From: Acidobacteriota bacterium
GTDB taxonomy: Bacteria; Acidobacteriota; Terriglobia; Terriglobales; Acidobacteriaceae
Assembly: GCA_021780095.1 (NCBI GenBank)
Contig: JAJXZK010000105.1
Location: 1-31,872 of the forward strand
Direction of reading: 5' to 3'
DNA: 31,872 nt
Of this stretch, positions 14,705-23,191 are shown piece after piece. Numbering within the stretch: position 1 is the stretch's first letter; every line of letters starts with the position of its first letter. Under the pieces are notes generated by a model. The model was not told where the DNA came from and did not search any database. It saw nothing but the letters and a program-made list of their open reading frames with translations. Made by a program: the position numbers and the translations under genes.

Positions 14705-16195
14705 ATGCGCTTTCACTTCCGCGATTTTCTTTTTCCCGTTTTGCTCGGCTTCATTCTGGTCGCTGCCAACTCTCCGATGGCTAAGGCACAATCGCAGTCC
14801 ACGCCCCCGGATTTGCAGGGCGCCTATCGATTTGAGCGCGCCAATTGGGTCTATGTCCACCTGCAGGGCACACCACACCAGATCGGCTTTGGAAATGGAT
14901 ATTTGCTCGCCCTTGAGATTGAGGACGGCTTTCATGCCATCCAACTCGAAGACACACACAGCACCCATCGCAGCTGGGAGTTTTATCGGACGACCGCAAA
15001 AAATGTCTATTGGCCGCATATTGAAGCCGAATATCGCGAGGAACTGCAGGGAATCGCGGATGGTCTAAGGGCTCACGGCATCACCGATATGGACATCTGG
15101 GATGTGGTTGCGATCAACGGCTTTAATGAGACCGACGACTACTATGTGCCGTATCTCAAAAGCAAAGACCATCCAACCTCTGTTGCAAACTTGAGCCCGC
15201 GTGGTCGTTGCAGCGCCTTTGTTGCGACAGGAGATTGGACGCGCGACCATAAGCCGGTTATCGCTCACAGCCTGTGGAGTCCCTTTCTTGAAGGCGAGCG
15301 CTGGCGCATTATGTATGACATTGTTCCGCAACATGGATATCGCATTCTGATGGATGGCTGGCCGGGGAAGATCGACAGCGGCGATGATTTTGGAATCAAT
15401 TCCGCGGGAATTGCCATCACCGAAACAACCATCAGCGGATTCCACGAATTCGATCCTAATGGTGTGCCAGAATTTGTTCGCGCGCGCAAGGCGATGCAGT
15501 ATTCGGCGAACATTGACGACTTTGAACGCCTGATGATGAAGGGAAATAACGGCGGTTATGCGAACGATTGGCTGATCACCGACAACCATACCGGAGAGGT
15601 TGCCCGCCTGGAATTGGGACTGAAATACCATCGACTGTGGCGCACCAAGAATGGCTACTTTGTTGGGTCCAACTTTCCGAGCGATCCCACGCTCATAAAG
15701 GAAGAGACAAGCTTCGATCCCAACGACGCCGGCAATACGGCCAATGCACGGCATAAGCGGTGGAAGGAAGTGATGGCGCAATATAAGGGTCAGATTGACG
15801 TTCCGCTTGCGCAGAAATTTTTGGCCGATCACCTCGACGCGTATACCGGGAAAATGGGAGCGAATGAGCGCACCTTATGCGGGCATCAAGACGCCTCTGA
15901 ACGGGGTGTTGCAATATGGGGCGATCCGCCCTTTGAACCGGGTGGCGCGGGCAACGCCAAGGCGGCCGATAGTTCGATGATCAACAAAATGGCATTTATG
16001 GCGCGGACCAATCGTCCTTGCGGCGAACCGTTTCTGGTCAGGCCGTTCCTCGCGAAGCACCCTGAGTTCGCGTGGGAGAAGCCAGTGCTGCGAGATATGC
16101 ATGGCACTCCCTGGGCCAAGTTTCGGGTGAACGATCATGCGTCCTCCTTGGTCGCGAGAACGGGGAAGCTCCACGCTAACCTGGGCACAAATTGA
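14705..16195 (+). CDS. Secreted Ntn-hydrolase, phospholipase B-like / C45 acyltransferase type
   Basis: 496 residues with a clear signal peptide (about 1-28, cut after AKA). The centre has GRCSAFVATGDWTRDHKPVIAHSLWSPF, where Cys169 would be the N-terminal nucleophile freed by self-cleavage. This layout (Cys-Ser-Ala, then an Asn/Asp-rich strand with 'VIAH') is shared by phospholipase B-like proteins and penicillin acyltransferase/C45 enzymes. Later segments such as DFGINSAGIAITETT also fit the Ntn fold. Expected activity is hydrolysis of an amide or ester in the periplasm; the substrate is unknown. The ATG at 14705 has GGAGG about 9 bases upstream. It stands alone, with no operon partner. Confidence 0.75.
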   Translation: MRFHFRDFLFPVLLGFILVAANSPMAKAQSQSTPPDLQGAYRFERANWVYVHLQGTPHQIGFGNGYLLALEIEDGFHAIQLEDTHSTHRSWEFYRTTAKNVYWPHIEAEYREELQGIADGLRAHGITDMDIWDVVAINGFNETDDYYVPYLKSKDHPTSVANLSPRGRCSAFVATGDWTRDHKPVIAHSLWSPFLEGERWRIMYDIVPQHGYRILMDGWPGKIDSGDDFGINSAGIAITETTISGFHEFDPNGVPEFVRARKAMQYSANIDDFERLMMKGNNGGYANDWLITDNHTGEVARLELGLKYHRLWRTKNGYFVGSNFPSDPTLIKEETSFDPNDAGNTANARHKRWKEVMAQYKGQIDVPLAQKFLADHLDAYTGKMGANERTLCGHQDASERGVAIWGDPPFEPGGAGNAKAADSSMINKMAFMARTNRPCGEPFLVRPFLAKHPEFAWEKPVLRDMHGTPWAKFRVNDHASSLVARTGKLHANLGTN

Positions 16196-16433
16196 ACGTG
16201 GCTCCTCTCGCCAGACACTGAAAGCATTACCAGTGTGATTTGCGTCCGGATTGTGATGCTTCCGTCTGCATATTCGCGAACCAGAGCAAAGTTCTCCGAG
16301 CCCTACGGCCAGAATGACTCGAGGCGCATTGCAGACATCGAAATTTGCGCACCCCTTATAAGCCAGCACCAGCACACGCGCCGCATTTGCTGGAGCTACA
16401 CTGAAACAACCTGGCGACCTCGCCGTCACTCCT
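16196..16433. other. Intergenic stretch upstream of the TonB receptor remnant
   Basis: I see no gene, RNA or clear repeat here. Open frames on either strand lack ribosome sites and recognisable protein features. It may contain the old promoter of the decayed receptor. Likewise 16790-16894, between the remnant and the end of lhr, holds nothing I can support. Confidence 0.4.
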
Positions 16434-16789
16434 ATGACAGTGTCTTCGCGTGCAATCAAGCTTCTATGTGCACTTATGATCGGCACGGCCTGGAATGTAT
16501 TGGCCCAGGTGAATACAGGTGAACTACGCGTCATCGTGACCGATCCCACGGGTGCAGCCCCCCCATGTGGCCGTCACGGTGAGCAGTGAGGGATGTAGAG
16601 CCGGCGCTGCTGTTCGATGCGACCGCGGCGGCGGAACTCTACCGAAACCAGCGCGTCACCATGAGTCTGCAGGCAGACGGGGCCAACCTGAGCAACCAGC
16701 TCGACGTGATCGATTTCGGCGGGTTGTTTTCCGGCAATGCTATCGGCCCGGGCCGGAGCTTCAATCTGCGGCTGAAGACCGCGTTCTGA
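16434..16789 (+). pseudogene. Remnant of a TonB-dependent receptor (N- and C-terminal ends only)
   Basis: From ATG 16434 one reads a signal peptide followed by QVNTGELRVIVTDPTGAA, the start of a carboxypeptidase-regulatory-like domain typical of acidobacterial TonB receptors. A run of seven C bases at about 16558-16564 shifts the frame, and PHVAVTVSSEG continues in the next frame. After about 16590, in the third frame, a receptor C-terminus appears, DFGGLFSGNAIGPGRSFNL, ending in Phe at the stop (16789) as outer-membrane barrels do. The barrel and plug (normally several hundred to about 1,000 residues) are missing. So there is at least one indel and one large internal deletion. It is certainly non-functional as a receptor. 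Confidence 0.7.
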
Positions 16790-16894
16790 TGCGAGCGAAA
16801 GGTCGAACCTCCCGCGCCTCGGGCGAAGCTCGGCTGCCCATCAATGCCGCAAGGTCTACGGACTGGTCCATCCGGACAATGCAAGTGCATACCA

Positions 16895-19800
16895 TTAGAT
16901 TGGAAACAGCTGCTCCTGGCGCGAACGGTCCGAATGCGAGTCCATCCCATGATTGCTGCGTTCGCCTGCCGAAATCAATTTCTTTCGCGCGGGAACATGG
17001 CGAGGCGGCCGATTCCGAGTTCGCGGATGGTTCGCACGGGTCTCTCTTTCGGTCGGAATCTCCGGTGCTGCAGATTCAGACTTTCCGTCTCGATACGTGA
17101 CGACACGCCCGGAAATCGCAGATGCGCGCTTGCCCGGAACAATAATGTCGACAAGATTCATCGGGTCTGCGGCTGCCACCGCAATGGCTTCAACTGCGGT
17201 CGGGTCTGACTTGCACGTGCGAGCCAGGCGCAGGGATTCAATCGCCCCCGGCAACGCAAACTGTTCGCCGCTGAATCCACTGACGAACCGTCCACCGCGT
17301 ACTTCTCCCCGCGCTTCCAGCCGCCGCAACACTCCCAGCAATTCCCGCCACCTCGGCATGGTCGTCTCGCGTTTCAGCAGGTCGCGAAACAAAACTCCGT
17401 AGCGCCGCAGTAAAACCCAGGCTGCCGACTCCATCGCCTGGTCGTCCATGCGGGCTTGTTGCGAAAGGGCAGCATTCAGTGTGGCTGCATTGCGTAACAG
17501 ATACCATCGTCCCGCCGCACTGCGCACCCGCTTCCCCGAGTTTTTTATTCGCTGGACGTACGCTGCCGACTTGCGCTTGGAATCCATGATGACGCGCAAT
17601 TGATCAAACCCATCCGCCGCGGCCAAACCGGCTGCGGTCAATTCCCACAGCGCGTGCTCCACCTGCTCCGTGGTCAGGTCGCTGGTTCGCTGTAGTTCCT
17701 CTACGAAGCAGGCGCCGCGATCTTCCAGTCGCGTGCGAATTTGTTGAGCTTCCTGGCTCAGCGACTGGCGCAATTTCGCTTCATCGACAGACTGGTTTTC
17801 CAGTACCGCGTCCAGCCAGAGTGCAGTCTCACGAAGATAAAACGTAATCGGCGACATGCCCGTTGGAACCACTCTACGTGGCGCACCACCATCTGCCGCG
17901 GACCAGGCTGGATGGGGCGAAACGCGGCCCCAGCCGACCGCCCCCGACAGGCACAACTGGTCGAGCCAGCGAGGATCGTAGCCGGTGACTCGATGCGCCA
18001 GGAGTGACTGTTCCCATTCAGCCGCGGGTGCTTCAAAACCCTCCAACTGCGAGAGCACCTGCAGCACACCCTGCTCTCCAGTCAGTTGTGACTGTGGTGC
18101 GAGGTGCTGCCAGGCAAGCACCCACTGCATGTAGACGGCCGGTGATGCAGGCTCAATTTGCTTGCGCAGATTCCCAATCGTCAACCGGTGAATGCGTTGC
18201 AGTAGGCGGCGCTCGCACCATTCGATGTCGAACTCGGTGGATATCGGAGTGGTGGAATTTTCGAATGTACCGCGCAGAATGGTTCCCTGCATCTCCAGTT
18301 CCAGCAGCTTCTGGAAAATACCTGCGGCAGGCACATCCAGCAGCGATGCAAGCGAAGTTGCGGTCACGGGTCCAAGAATTTGCAACCAACCCTGGACCAA
18401 CCTCATGACCACGCTGCCATAGGTAACTGTATCGATTATATTTTCACCCTGAGGCCACAGTGAAGCAGCCGCAGAAAGATTTTCTGTCGCCACCCAATGG
18501 CCACCGACGCGGGAATTCACGATGGCGGCACGCCCCGTTCGTTCGAGCCGCTCCAATAGAGAAGTCCACGAATAGGTTTCTCGCTGCTGCACCATGGCCA
18601 CGGGGAGCACCACGACTTGAAACAGCAGATCGTGCATTTCGTGTTCGTCCCGTAGATCCGGCCAGCACTCCGACCGTACAGCCGCAATGGCAGCGGGGTC
18701 GAGCAGACCCGCATCGGCCTGCATGCTGGCGGGTAACGTGCGGCGCATCGAAACTGCGCGTGCGCGACGTTCCTCCAAGGGTGCATCGTCCAGAAATGCA
18801 TACGGGTTCGCATTCAACAATTCATGCGCGAACTGCGAAGGCGCGGTGGTATCGATGGCGACACAATGAATGGTTCCGTCAGCGATGCCTTGGAGCACGC
18901 GCTTCAGCCCCACAAGGTCCATCGCCTCTCCCAGCACGTCTTTCATCACTTCGCGTACCAGGGGATGATTTGGAATCTCGCGATCGCCCTGAATATTTTC
19001 GATGCAGGCGGCTACTTGGGGAAACACGCTCGCCAGAAGGTCGTCAGAGCGAGTACGAAGAATTTGTGGCGCGACCTTCTTACCCTTTTGGAACCGTAAC
19101 AGTTGCAAACTCCGTCCCGCTGCCCATGTCCAGCGCGATTTGAAGATGGGCGAGTCCAACGCTGCCTGCTCGAGCAGTTCTTGCACGGTTTGCAACGTCA
19201 GGAATTGAAAGACATCACTGAGCGGAAAGCTGTGCTGTTCCGCCAACGAAATGCAAAGGCCGTTATCGGTGGCTGCGGCCTGCAACTCAAAATTGAATCC
19301 CCGGCAAAAGCGCTTGCGCAACGCTAGCCCCCAGGCTTTGTTGACGCGGCCGCCGAAGGGCGCATGCAAGATCAATTGCATGCCTCCGCCCTCATCAAAG
19401 AAGCGCTCGGCAACGATAGTGTTCAGGGAAGGAACCGTTCCAAGCGCAGCGCGACCCGCCGCGATGTAGCCGATCATCTGCTCCGCGCCGCCATCGCAAA
19501 CGCCGCACTTCTGTTTTAGCCAGGCAGCAGCTTCCGCCACGCTCGCATGGACCTGCGACACGTGCCCGGGAAGCACTTTTGCGGTGCGAGCCGAAATTTG
19601 TTCCCGCAAGCGCGCCACGTAGCCGCTTAGAACATCCGTGCGCTGAGGCGCTTCGCCGGCCCAGAACGGCAGGTTCGGCGGTTGGCCGTGCGCATCTTCG
19701 ACAAACACTCGACCCGTCTCGATGCGTTGAATTCGCCAGCTTGTGTTGCCCAGCAGGATCACATCTCCGGCCGATGAATCAATCGCAAAATGCTCGTCGA

Positions 19801-21433
19801 GGGTGGCAATCTGCAGTTCTTCCGGTTGCATGATGACTGCATATTGCGCGGTGTCGGGAATCGTACCGCCATTGCACACGGCGGCGAGCCTCGCCCCCCG
19901 GCGGCCATGCAATTCTCCATGGACCGTGTCCCGCATGACGAAGGCTCCATAGCGACCGCGGCTGCATTCGATGCCGCGATGAAGAATCTGGATTAATTCA
20001 TCAAACTCATCCCGCGTCAGTTGGCGATACGGATACGCGCGACGCATCACGGAGTAGAGCGCATCTTCATTCCAGGATTCAGCGGCGCAGGCGGCGACCA
20101 TTTGCTGCATCAGGACGTCGAGTGGCTGCGCCGGAATTTCGAGCCGATCCAGGTCGCCGGCGCGCATCGCCTGCACTAATGCGGCACATTCGATCAGGTC
20201 ATCGCGCGTGGTGGCGAAAAAGCGCCCTTTCGGAATCGCGCCTCGCCAGTGCCCTGCGCGGCCAATTCTTTGCATACCCGCTGCCACCGCGCGTGTGGAC
20301 CCAACCTGGCAGACAAGATCGATGGCGCCGATATCAATGCCCAGTTCCAGTGACGCCGTCGCCACCAGCAATTGGATTTCGCCATTCTTGAGGCGTGTTT
20401 CCGCGTCCAGACGCAGCTTACGCGAAAGGCTGCCGTGATGGGCGGCCACATTCTCCGCACCAATCCGCTCTCCGATTGCGTGGGAGATCCGCTCGACCAT
20501 ACGGCGCGTATTGACAAACACCAGCGTCGAGCGATGCTGCTGTGCAAGCGCGGCCAGGCGATCGTACATCTCATCCCACATGGCATTCGTTGTCACGGAA
20601 CCCAGCTCTTCACAGGTTGGAACCTCGACCGCAAGATCCATCGTGCGCCGCCGCCCAACCTGGACGATCTTCGCGGACTGGCGATCTTCCGCGCAGCCAA
20701 CTAGAAACTGGCCGACTAGCTCAATGGGACTTTGCGTTGCCGACAATCCGATCCGTTGCGGCGGTTTCGTCGCGGTCGCCAGACACGTGCCCCGGGCGAC
20801 ACGATTTTCGCCGCACACCAGCGCTTCCAGCCGCTCCAGCGACAAAGCCAAATGTGATCCACGCTTGTCATCCGCGACCGCATGAATTTCATCCACAATC
20901 ACGGTGCGCACGTGACGAAGATTTTCGCGGCTATTTTTTGAGGTCAACAATATGTACAGCGACTCCGGCGTTGTCACCAGTATGTGCGGTGGCTTCTTCA
21001 GCATGGCCGCACGCTCCGACGCCAGGGTATCGCCGGTGCGCACAGCCGTGCGAATCTCGCCGTAGAGATAGCCGCGTTCCAGCGCAAGCTGCTGAATCTC
21101 CCGCAGCGGCTGATCGAGATTCTTCTGAATATCGTTGGAAAGCGCTTTCAGCGGAGAGATGTACACCACCTCCGTATACGGACATAGCGTGCCTGCAATC
21201 GCCTTACGGAGCAATTGGTCGATGCAAACCAGAAACGCCGCCAGCGTTTTGCCAGATCCGGTGGGCGCGGAGATCAGCGTCGGATGGCCTGCCTGAATAT
21301 GGGGCCAACCTTCAATCTGCGGTTCAGTGGGCGTACCAAATCGCCCAACAAACCACTCCTGCGTAATCGGGTGCGCCCATTCGAGATCGGCAGGAATCTC
21401 GAGCGTGGTACCGGCCTGGAGCGTCGGGGGCAT
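16895..21433 (-). CDS. lhr: Large ATP-dependent helicase Lhr
   Basis: 1512 residues, the full length of bacterial Lhr, an ssDNA-dependent 3'-5' translocase/helicase linked to DNA repair. Walker A APTGSGKT is at 56-63, the DEAH-like box VDEIHAV is near 180, and motif III-like GLSATQSP follows at about 230. The second RecA domain includes LVFVNTRRMVERI, LLVATASLELGIDIG and QRIGRAGHWRG. Then come the winged-helix and beta-barrel parts of the Lhr core and a long C-terminal region with repeated winged-helix character (RKSAAYVQRI...GRWYLL). It starts at ATG 21433 and is divergent from udgX with a 158-base gap. The last 40 residues are basic and low-complexity. Confidence 0.93.
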   Translation of the reverse strand: MPPTLQAGTTLEIPADLEWAHPITQEWFVGRFGTPTEPQIEGWPHIQAGHPTLISAPTGSGKTLAAFLVCIDQLLRKAIAGTLCPYTEVVYISPLKALSNDIQKNLDQPLREIQQLALERGYLYGEIRTAVRTGDTLASERAAMLKKPPHILVTTPESLYILLTSKNSRENLRHVRTVIVDEIHAVADDKRGSHLALSLERLEALVCGENRVARGTCLATATKPPQRIGLSATQSPIELVGQFLVGCAEDRQSAKIVQVGRRRTMDLAVEVPTCEELGSVTTNAMWDEMYDRLAALAQQHRSTLVFVNTRRMVERISHAIGERIGAENVAAHHGSLSRKLRLDAETRLKNGEIQLLVATASLELGIDIGAIDLVCQVGSTRAVAAGMQRIGRAGHWRGAIPKGRFFATTRDDLIECAALVQAMRAGDLDRLEIPAQPLDVLMQQMVAACAAESWNEDALYSVMRRAYPYRQLTRDEFDELIQILHRGIECSRGRYGAFVMRDTVHGELHGRRGARLAAVCNGGTIPDTAQYAVIMQPEELQIATLDEHFAIDSSAGDVILLGNTSWRIQRIETGRVFVEDAHGQPPNLPFWAGEAPQRTDVLSGYVARLREQISARTAKVLPGHVSQVHASVAEAAAWLKQKCGVCDGGAEQMIGYIAAGRAALGTVPSLNTIVAERFFDEGGGMQLILHAPFGGRVNKAWGLALRKRFCRGFNFELQAAATDNGLCISLAEQHSFPLSDVFQFLTLQTVQELLEQAALDSPIFKSRWTWAAGRSLQLLRFQKGKKVAPQILRTRSDDLLASVFPQVAACIENIQGDREIPNHPLVREVMKDVLGEAMDLVGLKRVLQGIADGTIHCVAIDTTAPSQFAHELLNANPYAFLDDAPLEERRARAVSMRRTLPASMQADAGLLDPAAIAAVRSECWPDLRDEHEMHDLLFQVVVLPVAMVQQRETYSWTSLLERLERTGRAAIVNSRVGGHWVATENLSAAASLWPQGENIIDTVTYGSVVMRLVQGWLQILGPVTATSLASLLDVPAAGIFQKLLELEMQGTILRGTFENSTTPISTEFDIEWCERRLLQRIHRLTIGNLRKQIEPASPAVYMQWVLAWQHLAPQSQLTGEQGVLQVLSQLEGFEAPAAEWEQSLLAHRVTGYDPRWLDQLCLSGAVGWGRVSPHPAWSAADGGAPRRVVPTGMSPITFYLRETALWLDAVLENQSVDEAKLRQSLSQEAQQIRTRLEDRGACFVEELQRTSDLTTEQVEHALWELTAAGLAAADGFDQLRVIMDSKRKSAAYVQRIKNSGKRVRSAAGRWYLLRNAATLNAALSQQARMDDQAMESAAWVLLRRYGVLFRDLLKRETTMPRWRELLGVLRRLEARGEVRGGRFVSGFSGEQFALPGAIESLRLARTCKSDPTAVEAIAVAAADPMNLVDIIVPGKRASAISGRVVTYRDGKSESAAPEIPTERETRANHPRTRNRPPRHVPARKKLISAGERSNHGMDSHSDRSRQEQLFPI

Positions 21434-21591
21434 GTTGAGGATTGTACCGGATCGATTCGCGTTTTATTCGCCGCCCCGCAGGGGCGAATCCTCAGGCGAA
21501 ACACGCCAGGATGAAATTGCAGTCCGCCGCGGTGCGGCCACGCGCAAGCTCCCCACTGGCTTCATTCGCAACCGGCGCATCTGAATGAAGG

Positions 21592-22239
21592 ATGACTGTT
21601 GCTCAAAAGCAGTTTTCCGCTCTGCCGTTTGTGCCCAATAGCCGAAGCCTCACTACGTTGCGAAAGGCTGCACGGGATTGCGAGGGTTGCCCACTGTTCC
21701 AAGGCGCCACGCAAACTGTTTTCGGCGAAGGCGCTGTTCACGCCCCCATACTTTTGGTGGGTGAGCAGCCGGGCGACCATGAGGATATTGCCGGCAAACC
21801 TTTTGTTGGGCCTGCGGGGAAGTTGTTGGACAAATGCCTAGCGGAAGCCGGCATCGAACGCAAGCATATCTACATGACGAACATGGTGAAGCATTTCAAA
21901 TGGGAATTGCGCGGAAAACGCCGCATCCACGAAAAGCCGAATCAGATGGAAATTTCTGCTTGCAAGCCATGGCTCCAACGCGAGATCGAAGCGGTGCAGC
22001 CAAAGATGATCGTCGCGCTAGGAGCGACGGCTGCGCAAGGTTTGCTGGGCACCTCGTTTCGCGTCACCAAGCAGCGTGGCGCCCTCGTGCGAATCGAGGG
22101 CTACCCGCCAATCCTAGCTACGGTCCACCCATCATCCTTGCTACGTCAAAACTCCCACGAGGATCGCGAACGAGAGACGCAGCGATTTATCGCAGACCTG
22201 AAAAAGTGCACGGAATTTATCTTTGGCGACGCGGGCTAA
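21592..22239 (+). CDS. udgX: UdgX-type uracil-DNA glycosylase
   Basis: 215 residues, family 4-related Fe-S UDG. GEQPGDHEDIAGKPFVGPAG (57-76) is the UdgX form of motif A. GKRRIH (108-113) is the diagnostic UdgX loop whose His (here His113) forms a covalent bond to the uracil-derived abasic site. The 'VKH' at 99-101 replaces the 'VKC' of ordinary family 4 enzymes, also as in UdgX. HPSSLLR near residue 180 is motif B. Cys30 and Cys33 with later cysteines (about 129) are Fe-S ligand candidates. It removes uracil but stays cross-linked to DNA. ATG 21592 has AAGG very close, so initiation may be weak. It converges on the Bax-inhibitor gene, 10 bases apart. Confidence 0.92.
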   Translation: MTVAQKQFSALPFVPNSRSLTTLRKAARDCEGCPLFQGATQTVFGEGAVHAPILLVGEQPGDHEDIAGKPFVGPAGKLLDKCLAEAGIERKHIYMTNMVKHFKWELRGKRRIHEKPNQMEISACKPWLQREIEAVQPKMIVALGATAAQGLLGTSFRVTKQRGALVRIEGYPPILATVHPSSLLRQNSHEDRERETQRFIADLKKCTEFIFGDAG

Positions 22240-22249
22240 ACGCGCAATC

Positions 22250-23002
22250 TCAGTCGCGACTCCGGACCTTTGCCAGCAAGTTCAGAATTTCGATGTACAA
22301 CCACACCAGGGTTACCATCAAACCGAACGCGCCGTACCACTCCATGTACTTCGGTGCCTGGGCACGCACTCCGCTCTCGATGAAGTCAAAATCCAGCACC
22401 AGGTTCAACGCTGCGATAATGACGACCACCACGCTGAAACCAATCCCGATCATTCCGTTGCCGTTGATCGAGGCGAAGTGAATTCCGAAAAATCCCAGCA
22501 CCATTTCTGCGATATAGAGCAGCATGATGGCGCCCGTGGCTGCGACAATGCCCAGGCGAAATTTTTGTGTGACGGGAATTAATCCGGAGCGGTACGCCAC
22601 CAATAAAACCAACAGCGTTCCGAACGTGAGCCCCACCGATTGCATGGCGATGCCCGGATATCGCAGCTCGAGAACCGAGGAGATGCTGCCAAGCGCCAAA
22701 CCTTCCAGCAGGGAGTACACGGGTGCGGTCACAGGGGCCCACGTCTTTTTAAAAATCGTGATCATCGCGAACACCAAGCCACCGAGCAGGCCGATCCACA
22801 TAAGCGGAAGCACGCTCGCCGCGGAGCGGGTCTGCATAAATACATGCCACGCCCAGGCTGCGGATGCACCCGCGCAAACCAGTAGAATTCCAGTCTTATT
22901 CACGGTGCCGTCCAACGTCATCGATTCGCCGAAGGCAGCATGCTCGCTTTGAAATACCTGGGAATTCAATGCCGGATTTGAAGTCTTCATCAGTTGCGCC
23001 AT
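22250..23002 (-). CDS. Bax inhibitor-1/YccA family membrane protein
   Basis: 250 residues with about seven hydrophobic segments after a 30-residue hydrophilic N-terminus, the layout of the bacterial YccA-like branch of the Bax inhibitor-1 (TMBIM) family. Typical segments are VYSLLEGLALGSISSVLELRYPGIAMQSVGLTFGTLL and GFFGIHFASINGNGMIGIGFS. Relatives act as pH-sensitive calcium leak channels or modulators of FtsH protease; the role here is unknown. ATG 23002 has GGAG with short spacing. It appears monocistronic. Confidence 0.9.
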   Translation of the reverse strand: MAQLMKTSNPALNSQVFQSEHAAFGESMTLDGTVNKTGILLVCAGASAAWAWHVFMQTRSAASVLPLMWIGLLGGLVFAMITIFKKTWAPVTAPVYSLLEGLALGSISSVLELRYPGIAMQSVGLTFGTLLVLLVAYRSGLIPVTQKFRLGIVAATGAIMLLYIAEMVLGFFGIHFASINGNGMIGIGFSVVVVIIAALNLVLDFDFIESGVRAQAPKYMEWYGAFGLMVTLVWLYIEILNLLAKVRSRD

Positions 23003-23104
23003 AGTTCTCCTCTGTTACTACAATTCGTACCACGTGGTGCTGGCTCCGTGCTTTAACGTTGCAGGAGTGGGGATTGCAGCCACAGAAACGCGGGGCTAGG
23101 AGTG

Positions 23105-23123
23105 CTGCGCACTCAGTGCGCAG
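23105..23123. repeat. Short perfect hairpin upstream of ggt
   Basis: CTGCGCAC and GTGCGCAG flank TCA, giving an 8-bp stem with a 3-base loop in the gap between the divergent Bax-inhibitor and ggt genes. No T-run follows on either strand, so it is not a terminator. It could be an operator or a leftover of a dispersed repeat. I see no second copy in the window. Confidence 0.5.
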
Positions 23124-23191
23124 GACCAAGGAGCGAAGTCGTATCATGGCTCATTGCGTACAGATGAGACTTTTTTTGAAGGACAGCCAAA

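Noticed and set aside
14015..15019. 334-codon open frame on the minus strand across def, tRNA-Cys and the hydrolase start
   Set aside because: It contains STGRESNPRILVLQTSALATSPP, the well-known false protein read antisense through a tRNA, and overlaps well-supported genes.
15065..15832. 255-codon minus-strand open frame opposite the Ntn-hydrolase
   Set aside because: Antisense to a gene with a clear signal peptide and catalytic motif; no independent support.
20542..21366. 274-codon plus-strand open frame opposite lhr
   Set aside because: Antisense shadow of the helicase domain, Pro/Arg/Ser-rich low-complexity translation.
21467..21490. ATTCGCC...GGCGAAT inverted repeat between lhr and udgX as a terminator
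   Set aside because: No T-run on either side and it lies between divergent promoters; could be an operator but there is nothing else to support it.
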